The notes below the pieces were generated by a model. The model was given only the letters and a program-made list of their open reading frames with translations, had not been told where the DNA came from and searched no databases. A DNA stretch of 64,000 bases from Palsa-360 sp963719875 (lineage in GTDB: Bacteria; Acidobacteriota; Terriglobia; Acidiferrales; UBA7541), in NCBI GenBank assembly GCA_963719875.1, contig CAVRDJ010000004.1:1-64000 (forward strand), in the 5' to 3' direction. A program made the position numbers and the translations under genes. Below, one piece after another: positions 19,201 through 24,578 of this stretch. The stretch's first letter is position 1. Each line of letters opens with the position of its first letter.

Positions 19201-19692
19201 ACCCAGATGCCCAGCCGTATCAAAGCTGCCCGTGGCCAGGAAATCCGGGGCCTCGAGAAGTTCGACTACGTTAGCCTGTGGCAGGAATGGGCTCGGAAAT
19301 TGTTCTTGACCTATCGCTTGCATGGTTTTTTGACTTTGCGGGGCAAAGGCATCCAGGTTGCCGCGATGAACAACGAGCAGACCCCCTTTCGGCAGAGCGT
19401 AGCCGGCAATCAGGTCCTCAACGCCGTCGCCGTCAAAATCGCCGGAGGCCAAAGAAAGCGGTTTGGCCAAGCCCGAAGTTAGGGAATGCACCGAGGCAGG
19501 GTTTCCCACATAAGTGAGGGTGAGCGGTTTTTCCTCTTGCAGGTACAGCTTTTGAGGGGCAATCCTCGTCAACGTCGCCGGGGTCTGCGCCATCACCAAT
19601 CCTGCGAACAAATAGTAGGAACCAAGGACAAAGAGGAACGTCCGCACCGCAGACAACACCTCATAGTTTCGGCTGGGCGATATTCTTTTCAC
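10279..19692 (-). CDS. Giant secreted Ig-like repeat protein with FG-GAP, CSLREA and DUF11 domains
   Basis: A 3137-residue surface or secreted protein. GTG 19692 is chosen because GAGGAG stands eight bases before it and a signal peptide follows (hydrophobic run ending GLVMAQ). From the ATG at 19797 the frame would add 35 unlikely residues. Domain order: FG-GAP/VCBS-like propeller repeats (about 60-400), the CSLREA motif (CSLREAILKANAD, about 520), right-handed beta-helix repeats rich in NNT and GGG, one Ig-like domain, sixteen 99-residue Ig-like repeats (DNA 11930-16680) each holding TGTVTFLDGGSPIGTG, and three DUF11-like domains. The C terminus is an Ig-like domain interrupted by two membrane segments and an AGC motif. 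Expected role: adhesion or matrix interaction. The barrel gene follows it. Confidence 0.85.
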   Translation of the reverse strand: MKRISPSRNYEVLSAVRTFLFVLGSYYLFAGLVMAQTPATLTRIAPQKLYLQEEKPLTLTYVGNPASVHSLTSGLAKPLSLASGDFDGDGVEDLIAGYALPKGGLLVVHRGNLDAFAPQSQKTMQAIGQEQFPSPFLPQANVVELLEAPDFLATGSFDTAGHLGLVVGARGSHTIYFLPGNGRGGFLAPQTISLSGSLTALGAAHFDPTTMQSDVLAGISTDTGNELVVLESKSSGWGPVATASLSGTATSFAFGDLDRNGFPSVAVVAGGEVFILHGAAVHSARTGEGPSTLLAERLALPVSAVSATIGSFLPDRAQKLQIAVLAADGSTQIVTRTNLDTRPWSLAEMIARRRAQIDRKTDPYAVSLDPNEGWQVAESLPAVVAASGSGQTPVLLRTRISDRATDDLMLLDTRIPGVHVFAHESMAAPAASSLASNQIPPPVHLSLLMTSSQIPVAGLSMRVNIDGRAGVVLLKSGQVAPQVMMPLPDPTFFVNKFTDPVPGSTSTTCNNTSFADVSSSCSLREAILKANADVGTDTIMVPAGTITIQQPRVAGNYTGQTGTFEITNSMNIVGSVDGTGKPASILQAGTTASNGIDKVMSINQDISAFTNATASLSNLVFQFGLNRGSLGVTDGFGGAFDFDTGTSGTAGLTVTNCLITNNSTTDGDGGGVALFNSNSGPGVATFTNSIIQNNSPQESSSGGSGLGGGIFIGFPASAVLNNTQVINNTATQAVGSLGQGGGIYMFGSSGTSTLLTLHGSTISGNHAAGPGGGIATLAGLLIDAASGLTAINNNISGGNGGGIWFNGSTGLTATLSKVTITGNTATGHGGGIRVDSDTTGNVFNMTFSRLAGNSATGGGSNLSNLNGTVNAPSGSGANWWGTNSPASTIELVGTGTNSTDPFIVLSNTASPGTIAVGATSTVTASFLQDNHANPLSAANLGVLIGLPASGSIFPDIPVHGTLSSVQTQIQGNGQATEIFTATTAGTETVHAAVDLASVAATITVSKSDTTTAVISSVNPAAFGQSVTFTATVSPVAPATGTPTGTVTFLDGGSPIGTGTLGGGVATFVTSALAVGNHTITTSYGGDSSFNGSTGSLTGNPQVVNKTSTATALTSSANPSVLGQSVTFTATVSPVAPGAGTATGTVTFLDGGSPIGTGTLSGGVATFVTAALAVGNHTITTSYGGDGNFNGSTGSLTGNPQVVNKANTTTIVTSSANPSVFGQSITFTATVSPVAPGTGTPTGTVTFLDGGSPIGTGTLSEGVATFATSALSAGSHTITTSYGGDSSFNGSTGSLTGNPQVVNKANSTTAVTSTANPSVFGQSVTFRATVSAVAPGTGTPTGTVTFLDGGSPIGTGTLTGGVAMFVTSALAAGNHTITTSYGGDGNFNGSTGSLTGNPQVVNKADSTTAVTSTANPSVFGQSVTFTATVSPVAPGAGTATGTVTFLDGGSPIGTGTLTGGVATFVTAALAVGNHTITTSYGGDGNFNGSTGSLTGNPQVVNKTSTTTTLTSSANPSVLGQSVTFTATVSPVAPGAGTATGTVTFLDGGSPIGTGTLSGGLATFTSSALAAGSHTITTSYGGDGNFNGSTGSLTGNPQVVNKAGSTTALTSSANPSVLGQSVTFTATVSPVAPGAGTPTGTVTFLDGGSPIGTGTLGEGVATFATSALAAGNHTITTSYGGDSSFNGSTGSLTGNPQVVNKANSTTAVTSTANPSVFGQSVTFTATVSAVAPGTGTPTGTVTFLDGGSPIGTGTLTGGVAMFVTSALAAGNHTITTSYGGDGSFNGSTGSLIGNPQIVNKADSTTAVTSTANPSVFGQSVTFTATVSPVAPGAGTATGTVTFLDGGSPIGTGTLTGGVATFVTSALAVGNHTITTSYGGDGNFNGSTGSLTGNPQVVNKAISMTAVTSNANPSVSGQSVTFTATVSPAAPGAGTATGTVTFLDGGSPIGTGTLSSGLATFTSLALAAGSHTITTSYGGDGNFNGSTGSLTGNPQVVNKADSTTALTSTVNPSVLGQSVTFRATVSPVKPGRGIATGTVTFLDGGSPIGTGTLGEGLATFTTSALAIGDHTITTSYGGDANFNGSTGSLTGNPQVVNKAGNTTALTSSANPSVLGQSVTFTATVSPAPPGTGTPTGTVTFLDGGSPIGTGTLSEGVATFATSALSAGNHTITTSYGGDSSFNGSTGSLTGNPQVVNKANSTTAVTSSANPSVFGQSVTFTATISPVAPGAGTATGTVTFLDGGSPIGTGTLGGGLATFTSSALTVGSHTITTSYGGDGNFNGSTGSLTGNPQVVNKTDSATAIISSLNPSAFGQSMTFTATVSAVLPGTGTPTGTVTFLDGGSPIGTGTLSGGVATFVTSALASGNHTITTSYGGDGNFNGSTGSLTGNPQVVNKASSTTALTSSANPSVLGQSVTFTATVSPVAPGAGIPTGTVTFLDGGSPIGTGTLSEGVTTFTTSALAAGSHTITSSYGGDANFNGSTGSLSTNPQLVNKASTTTAVTSSLNPSPLGQSVMFTATVSPVPPGAGTPSGTVTFLDGGSPIGTGTLSGGVATFSTSALAAGAHTITTSYGGDASFNTNTGSLTGNPQQVAAPPIATKGFVPGAIPPNGVSTLTITITNPAANAVALVGLAFTDNFPANLVVATSNGLTNTCGGTATAGSASISLAGGTVPSLSSCTVTVNVTSSLAGTYVNSTGSINSTDGGTGTAASATLIVATPPNIAISFAAASIGLGGSTTLTFTITNPNESIALNGVAFSDSLPAGLTVSTPNGLTGTCGSGTITAASVSQSITLAGATISASGACTFSVSVTGVVAGNQVNTTGNVSATNGGLGNTATASTTVLASDMTITKGHTGNFFQGEIDATYTLIASNLGPGPTLGTVTVADTLPNSLTATAIAGTGWTCILATVTCTRTDALAAGASYASILVTVTAAVNAPASVTNVATVSGGGEVNTSNDTATDLTTITLPPDFTISLTPSPITVASGGVATYTILLTPQNNFFTNSIDLTVTGLPGKVSIAFNPLAVTPGAKPAMSTLTVTTIEGDPFVASRSNRGGTLSLASLWPLFGLLLTSFVFPKSSGKRNRWMLFVILLTCMGIGLAGCTGSETNFQNLGTTPGTYNLTITGTSGPLTHSASATLIVK
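11930..16680 (-). repeat. Sixteen tandem 297-bp repeats encoding Ig-like domains
   Basis: The period is 297 bp (99 codons) with very high similarity between units, counted from sixteen occurrences of the encoded LDGGSPIG motif. Units differ chiefly at the start (TTAVTS/TTALTS variants) and in PGTGTPTG versus PGAGTATG. Units about eight apart are more alike than adjacent ones in places, suggesting block duplication. Such arrays are prone to copy-number change and to assembly collapse, so the count may not be exact. Confidence 0.9.
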
Positions 19693-20144
19693 GGCTGGAC
19701 TCCTCGGAAATGTTTGCGAACTTCTGCAAGCGGCTTTCACAGCGCCGAAGGGGGGCGCACTTGCAAAACGGAAAATTTGTAGCACTGAAAAGAGCAACCA
19801 GAACCGAAATATCCTCTGTCTGATGCCATGTAGTAACTAGTGATGTACCGTTAACGAACAGTGTACCATCGGCGAACAGTTGGAAAGTACGTCAGGCTGG
19901 CAAGTACGGGTCAGAGATGCCCGCCTCTTGTTGTTTCGCAATTTAGTTTGGTAGCGCTGATGATATGGGCTGGAACGAAGAGGAGGAGCAGAATGGATGT
20001 TTAGACGCCAGGCTGACGTCAACTTCAGGAGAAGGGCGCTTGACTGTTGCCGAAGCTGTCTTTAGAATCGCAAGCAGTTTGGATAGATCTGGTTGGACCC
20101 AACCGAAAGACATAGGCCCTGTCCCGCAAAAGAGGAGGTGGCTC
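19693..20144. other. Divergent intergenic region with an 18-bp direct repeat
   Basis: Lies between the giant minus-strand gene and the plus-strand DUF6152 gene, so both promoters should be here. Bases 19845-19862 and 19863-19880 form a tandem direct repeat (GTACC.T...CGAACAGT, 14 of 18 matching), a possible regulator-binding site. No small gene with a credible start was found; the frame 19965-20567 continues into the DUF6152 gene, but its first 60 codons look non-coding. Confidence 0.45.
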
Positions 20145-20567
20145 TTGAAAGGCAAATTCGGAATGGCTCTTGCTCTCGGGATTGGTATTTCGATCCTTTC
20201 CCTTCCGCTGCTGGCACACCACGGCAACGCGGCCTATGACACGGGGAAAAACATTACTCTCAAGGGAACGGTCACACAATGGATCTGGGCCAATCCCCAT
20301 TGTGTACTACGTCTCGACGTAACCGATGACCATGGCCAGGTGGTGCAGTGGGCTGCGGAGACTGAGAATCCTTCCTCAATGATTCACTTTGGCTGGACCA
20401 AACAGTCCCTGAAGACCGGGGATCAAGTTACAGTCACAGTGCTCCCGGTCAAGACCGGCAATCCTGTCGGGCGCATCCTGGAAGTCGTGCTCCCCGACGG
20501 CCAAAAGTTGGTTGGACGTGCACTCCCAACGGAATACTCCAAACCGGAGGATTCTCCCAAGCAGTGA
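20145..20567 (+). CDS. Secreted DUF6152-family protein (module A)
   Basis: A 140-residue exported protein beginning at TTG 20145, which has AGAGGAGG six bases upstream. A signal peptide ends at LLAHHG, and the mature protein begins with the family's characteristic double His (HHGNAAYD). The body (LKGTVTQWIWANPHCVLRLD, then an acidic GQVVQW strand) is the DUF6152 beta-sandwich, related to OB-like domains. The double His near the mature N terminus may bind metal, but this is unproven. It is followed at 81 bp by a larger secreted protein. The same pair recurs at 60821-59598. Confidence 0.8.
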   Translation: MKGKFGMALALGIGISILSLPLLAHHGNAAYDTGKNITLKGTVTQWIWANPHCVLRLDVTDDHGQVVQWAAETENPSSMIHFGWTKQSLKTGDQVTVTVLPVKTGNPVGRILEVVLPDGQKLVGRALPTEYSKPEDSPKQ

Positions 20568-20647
20568 GGGGTCTGTCAGGTCAGTCTCTCTGATTGTGCC
20601 ATAGGTACATTTAGCCGGATATTGCATCCAAGCGTGGGATTTCGACT

Positions 20648-21577
20648 ATGGAAATCATTCCTACTCTGCTAAAGCGCTTTGTCGCCCTGGAGGTTGTGCT
20701 GGCGCTGTTGATAATCTCACCTCTTACGCGCTGTCAAACCGCGCCGCCACAATCCGAAACCGCGAAGGACCAGAAGGCAGCCCCTGCTGGTCCGGAACCT
20801 GTCGACGCGGACGCCTGGGGACAACCAATCATCGCTCCCGAGAAGGGTCGGAAGGCAGCCCCTGCTCCACGGCATGACATTTCTGGAATTTGGGACCCCG
20901 GGATGCGCGCCATCGAAGTACTCGGTGTGCTCGGCGCGAGTGCCATGCCGGAGGACGGCAAGCCAGAACATCAGGTGCCCTACACTGCTTTGGGGCTGGA
21001 AGCGTTGAACCGCTCCAAGCCGAGCAATGGACCTAGAAGCGTTCTCCCTGCGGAAACAAACGATCCCGTAGTCTACTGCGATCCTCAGGGGATGCCGCGA
21101 GAAGACCTTTATGAACTAAGAACGACTCAGATCCTTCAGGCGCCTCAGCGCGTAGTACTCCTCTACCAATTTGCCAAGGTATGGCGGGTGGTTTGGATGG
21201 ACGGGCGAGATCTCCCCAAAGATCCCGAACCCAGGTGGTATGGCTACTCGGTAGGGAAGTGGGTGGATGATTACACATTCGTGGTGCAGACTACGGGAGT
21301 GGACGAGAGAACCTGGGTCGATCGGGTTGGCCGTCCGCATAGCAGCGATCTGCGCATTGAGGAGCGCTTCCACCGCGTCGATCATGACACGTTGGAATTC
21401 ACCGTGACGATTGACGACCCAAAAATGTATACGAAACCCTGGGTGGCCATCGACAGATTACCTTTCCGGTTGCAGTCGCCCAAATTCGATGTCAGAGAGA
21501 TGATTTGTTCCCCGACAGATGTTGCGGAATATAATAAATTAGTGGGCACTCCCGCCACCAAGAAACACGGCCAATAG
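20648..21577 (+). CDS. Secreted uncharacterised protein, partner of DUF6152 (module A)
   Basis: A 309-residue exported protein of a family common in Acidobacteriota and usually unnamed. After an N-terminal membrane or signal segment and a Pro/Ala-rich linker it has the family landmarks: HDISGIWDPG, SKPSNGPRS, a DPVVYCDPQGMPR segment, WMDGRDLP, YGYSVGKW, RTWVDRVGRPHS and ERFHRVDHDTLE. Near the C terminus comes REMICSP. These match, in the same order, the protein at 59598-60368. The many conserved charged and aromatic residues suggest a ligand-binding beta-rich domain; no catalytic motif is recognised. It is probably co-transcribed with the preceding DUF6152 gene. Confidence 0.75.
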   Translation: MEIIPTLLKRFVALEVVLALLIISPLTRCQTAPPQSETAKDQKAAPAGPEPVDADAWGQPIIAPEKGRKAAPAPRHDISGIWDPGMRAIEVLGVLGASAMPEDGKPEHQVPYTALGLEALNRSKPSNGPRSVLPAETNDPVVYCDPQGMPREDLYELRTTQILQAPQRVVLLYQFAKVWRVVWMDGRDLPKDPEPRWYGYSVGKWVDDYTFVVQTTGVDERTWVDRVGRPHSSDLRIEERFHRVDHDTLEFTVTIDDPKMYTKPWVAIDRLPFRLQSPKFDVREMICSPTDVAEYNKLVGTPATKKHGQ

Positions 21578-21804
21578 CGCGTGTACGGTTCGCCGTCCTT
21601 CGTTTCGCTTGCATGGTCATTTTCATGTTTCCAGGCCTGCCTGTACGCACCAGAGGACTGGAAAACTCGCACCCTCAAACTACTTACACAGGCACCTTGA
21701 CGTCACCCGGCCGAGTTGAATTTGATTCGATAGGGTCCAATGGAGTAGGCTTCTCGCACGCAGCGAGAGTTGAACTCGGAAGATTGCAAAGGAAGGAACG
21801 CAAC

Positions 21805-23106
21805 ATGACGAACCAGTCCCTGATCTTTGGGATGATGTTTTTTTTCGTTTTCAGCCTCTCCGCGGCGGGGCAGGCCGGGAATCCAAACTCCGGGCCGTGG
21901 TCCGGGGTAATCATAAACAATAATTGCAATGCGGACGAAGCGTTCGCCGAGGCTGCCAAGTGCATCGAGAAAGACGTGCCCGGCGCGAAGCTAGTGCTTT
22001 ATGACGATACCACCAGGCAGATGTACATGCTTGACCCTCAAGATGAAGCCATTGGGCACCTGGGGGACAGCATGACCCTCACCGGGACACTCGAGGGCAA
22101 TACTGTCCACGTGACGTTTTTGAAGATGCACACTTCGATTGGCCTGGAAATCGGTCAGAAGGCCCCTGCGTTCTCCGCACGCGATCAGTTTGGCGGGGAG
22201 CAATCCCTGGAGACATTGAAAGGACCGAACGGGACTGTTCTCCTTTTTTTCCGTTCGGCCGATTGGTGACCGTACTGCAAAGGGCAGCTGGTCGAGCTGC
22301 AAAACGCAAAAGCACGGTTTGAAAAACAGGGACTCAAACTGGCGGCCATCAGTTATGACAGCGTGGAAATATTGAAGTCCTTCGCGGACAGGAAAAAAAT
22401 CGAATTTCCTATGCTCGCCGACCCTGATTCAAAAACCATTCGCGCGTACGAAGTTCTGAACGCCGAGGCGACTGGGCAATTCAAGGGCATGGCGCGGCCC
22501 GGATATTTCTTCATCGATCCCAAGGGCACAATTCGGGAAAAATTCTTCGAGGTGAAGTACCGGCAACGGTTTTCCGGAAACAACATTATTGGCAAGCTTT
22601 TCCCGGCTCTGGGTGACGAAGTGACGGATAATGTCCAGGCGCCGCACTTGAGCCTCGCCGTCGAACAATCCGATCGAACGGGCTTTCCGGGGGGTCGAAT
22701 CACCCTCACGGCCGAAGTGCAGCTCCCACCCGACGTTCATGTCTACGCCCCCGGGACTCAAGGCTATAAGCCGATCGCCCTTGAGATGAACCCCACGCCG
22801 GGGATTGTGCTCACCCCGGTAAACTATCCGCGCGCGGAGATTCTCTATTTGCCGGCGATAAAGGAACGCGTGCCTGTATTCGAGGGGAAATTCCGCCTCA
22901 CTCAGGATCTGAAAATAAGCTCGGCCGCGGAGTTCAGCAATTCGCTTGGGACGGACGGAAAAACCATCACGATCAACGGAAAGCTCGACTATCAGGCTTG
23001 CGATGAAAAGATCTGTTACCTGCCAACCTCGGTTCCGGTGCACTGGCAATTGCAAGTTTTGCCGCTCGATCACCAGCGCGCTCCGGAGGACATTCAGCAC
23101 AAGTAA
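21805..23106 (+). CDS. Periplasmic selenoprotein: DUF5818-like, Sec-containing peroxiredoxin-like and DsbD-alpha fusion
   Basis: A 433-residue protein read through the in-frame TGA at 22267-22269 as selenocysteine 155. ATG 21805 has AGGAAGG upstream and a signal peptide (to about Ala23). Residues 25-105 resemble DUF5818. Residues 110-275 form an AhpC/TSA-redoxin domain whose active site reads Trp154-Sec155-Pro-Tyr-Cys158, where relatives have Cys-x-x-Cys. Downstream family sequence (LAAISYDSVEILKSFADR, FPMLADPDSKTI, RPGYFFIDPKGTIREKFFE) continues in frame, so TGA is not the true end. Residues 285-425 resemble the DsbD N-terminal domain, with the Cys pair Cys399 and Cys404 (CDEKIC). The sel genes follow directly. 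Likely role: thiol-dependent reduction of peroxides or disulfides outside the cytoplasm, with the DsbD-like domain relaying electrons; that relay is inferred. Confidence 0.9.
22270..22308 (+). promoter_or_regulatory. Bacterial SECIS-like hairpin after the UGA
   Basis: The RNA just after the UGA can fold as GCAGCU (22284-22289), loop GGUCG (22290-22294), AGCUGC (22295-22300), six pairs. Outer UGC (22276-22278) can pair with GCA (22306-22308) across a purine-rich internal loop. The loop begins 21 nt after the UGA, within the 16-37 nt spacing known for bacterial SECIS, and shows the GGUC seen in the E. coli fdhF element that SelB binds. Confidence 0.75.
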
Positions 23107-23371
23107 AGCGCCAACATTTGTATTGGCCCGAGCACCACAGGAGGTGGGCGCGCACGACGCCAATCGCGTGTGCTCTCAACGGGCCAAGACATCCATTGGT
23201 TCGCCGAATACAGGGCTGGTCCGCAGAACTCCTCCGTCTAAACCTATGAAGGAGTGACCCGCCAACTATCCAAAAATTTTTAGACCCGCGTCGCGTTTCG
23301 AGATTTAGGCGGGAGCGCGCAAGATGACTGCTGCATCCCAATGGCAATGCGAATTGGGATAAGATTCGTTG

Positions 23372-23468
23372 GGAGAGTGACGCGTGCCTGGTGGTCGTCG
23401 CGGTCTTCAAAACCGTTGCCCCGACACAACGTGTCGGGGGGCAGGTTCGATTCCTACCCTCTCCGCCA
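23372..23468 (+). tRNA. selC: Selenocysteine tRNA (UCA)
   Basis: A 97-nt tRNA-Sec with encoded CCA. It has anticodon UCA in loop CUUCAAA closed by GCGGU/ACCGU, a long variable arm of nine pairs (CCCCGACAC/GTGTCGGGG) and a T loop UUCGAUU. The acceptor stem starts GGAGAG and pairs with CUCUCC before discriminator G. The 3' strand between T loop and discriminator is 12 nt, one shorter than the 8+5 arrangement of E. coli. Any register leaves mismatches (U7 opposite C, and C opposite A in the T stem). It sits 57 bp before selD. Confidence 0.93.
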
Positions 23469-23525
23469 ATTCATATGCGAACTGAACGGACAATGACCTT
23501 GTTTGCCGCGAGGAGAGGATCGTTC

Positions 23526-24578
23526 ATGGCGCGCGAACCAATTCCCAAATTGACCTCGTTGTCCTCATGTGCCGGTTGTGCTGCCAAACTGAGCCAACAG
23601 GCTCTCCTGCAGGCGCTCCGCGGGCTGCCGGTCAGGAAAGATAGAAATCTCCTCATTGGCTCCGCTACCGGCGACGACGCCGGTGTCTACCGGATCGATC
23701 GTGACCGGGCGCTCGTGCAAACGACAGATTTTTTTACGCCGATCGTCGACGATCCCTTTGACTTTGGCCAGATAGCGGCAGCCAATGCACTCTCCGACGT
23801 TTATGCGATGGGTGGGCGCCCGCTGACCGCGCTCAACCTTGCCGGCATTCCAGCCGACCGGTTGCCGCTGCGCGTAGTGAATCGGATCCTCCTAGGCGGC
23901 GCCACGAAAATCGCGGAGGCAAGGTGTGTTCTCATAGGAGGCCACACCATCCGCAGTCCTGAACCGATCTACGGCCTGGCAGTCACCGGCCTCGTCTCGC
24001 CTCGCCACATGTTGACCAACGCTAGAGCACGCGCGGGAGACGCCCTCGTCTTGACCAAGCCGCTTGGAACAGGGGTCATCACTACTGGAATCAAGCGTGG
24101 ATTGACTATACGATTGCTCGAACGTAAAGCGATCGCAGTCATGGTGCGCCTCAACACAGTGGGAGCCGAGTTGGCTGAGGCTGGGCTTGTCAAAGCCGCC
24201 GTTGACGTGACCGGGTTTGGCTTGCTCGGGCATCTGGGCGCGATGTGTCGCGCCAGTGGTGTCGGCGCCGGGATTGCTGCTGACTCTGTACCGGTGATCA
24301 GCCCGGAAGTCTTCCAGCTAATTGCGGCGGGGTGCATCCCGGGCGGCAGCCGCGACAATCTCGCTTTCGCGGACAATTTCACGGAATGGGACGGCGCCAC
24401 ACCGGCTCAGAAGGCGCTATTGACGGATGCTCAAACCAGCGGCGGGCTACTGCTGAGCGTGCCGCGGCGAAATTTGAATGCGGTGTTGAAGAGTCTGAAA
24501 AGCCATCACGCACTCTGCGCCGCTGTGATCGGTCAGATCGTGCGGTCCGCTAAACCGAGGATCCGAGTGGCCGCATGA
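23526..24578 (+). CDS. selD: Selenide, water dikinase
   Basis: A 350-residue SelD, which makes monoselenophosphate from selenide and ATP for Sec-tRNA synthesis and other selenium uses. ATG 23526 follows GAGAGG; the longer frame from 23391 runs through the tRNA gene and is rejected. The N-terminal glycine-rich catalytic segment reads CAGCAAKL: the catalytic Cys (Cys17 equivalent) and Lys are present, the second Cys of the usual GCGCK is Ala, and there is no Sec. The AIRS-like core follows: TTDFFTPIVDDPFDFGQIAAANALSDVYAMGG appears in two conserved blocks, and TKPLGTGV and DVTGFGLLGHL come later. Its stop overlaps the selA start (ATGA). Confidence 0.96.
   Translation: MAREPIPKLTSLSSCAGCAAKLSQQALLQALRGLPVRKDRNLLIGSATGDDAGVYRIDRDRALVQTTDFFTPIVDDPFDFGQIAAANALSDVYAMGGRPLTALNLAGIPADRLPLRVVNRILLGGATKIAEARCVLIGGHTIRSPEPIYGLAVTGLVSPRHMLTNARARAGDALVLTKPLGTGVITTGIKRGLTIRLLERKAIAVMVRLNTVGAELAEAGLVKAAVDVTGFGLLGHLGAMCRASGVGAGIAADSVPVISPEVFQLIAAGCIPGGSRDNLAFADNFTEWDGATPAQKALLTDAQTSGGLLLSVPRRNLNAVLKSLKSHHALCAAVIGQIVRSAKPRIRVAA

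Noticed and set aside
21613..22269. Independent 218-codon gene ending at the TGA, and a separate gene starting at GTG 22363
   Set aside because: Both are halves of one redoxin-DsbD fusion; the gap codons between them also match the family, so readthrough of the UGA explains them better.
23391..23525. Longer selD start giving a 395-residue protein
   Set aside because: The extra codons lie inside the tRNA-Sec gene and its 3' flank; ATG 23526 has a good ribosome-binding site and the family N terminus.
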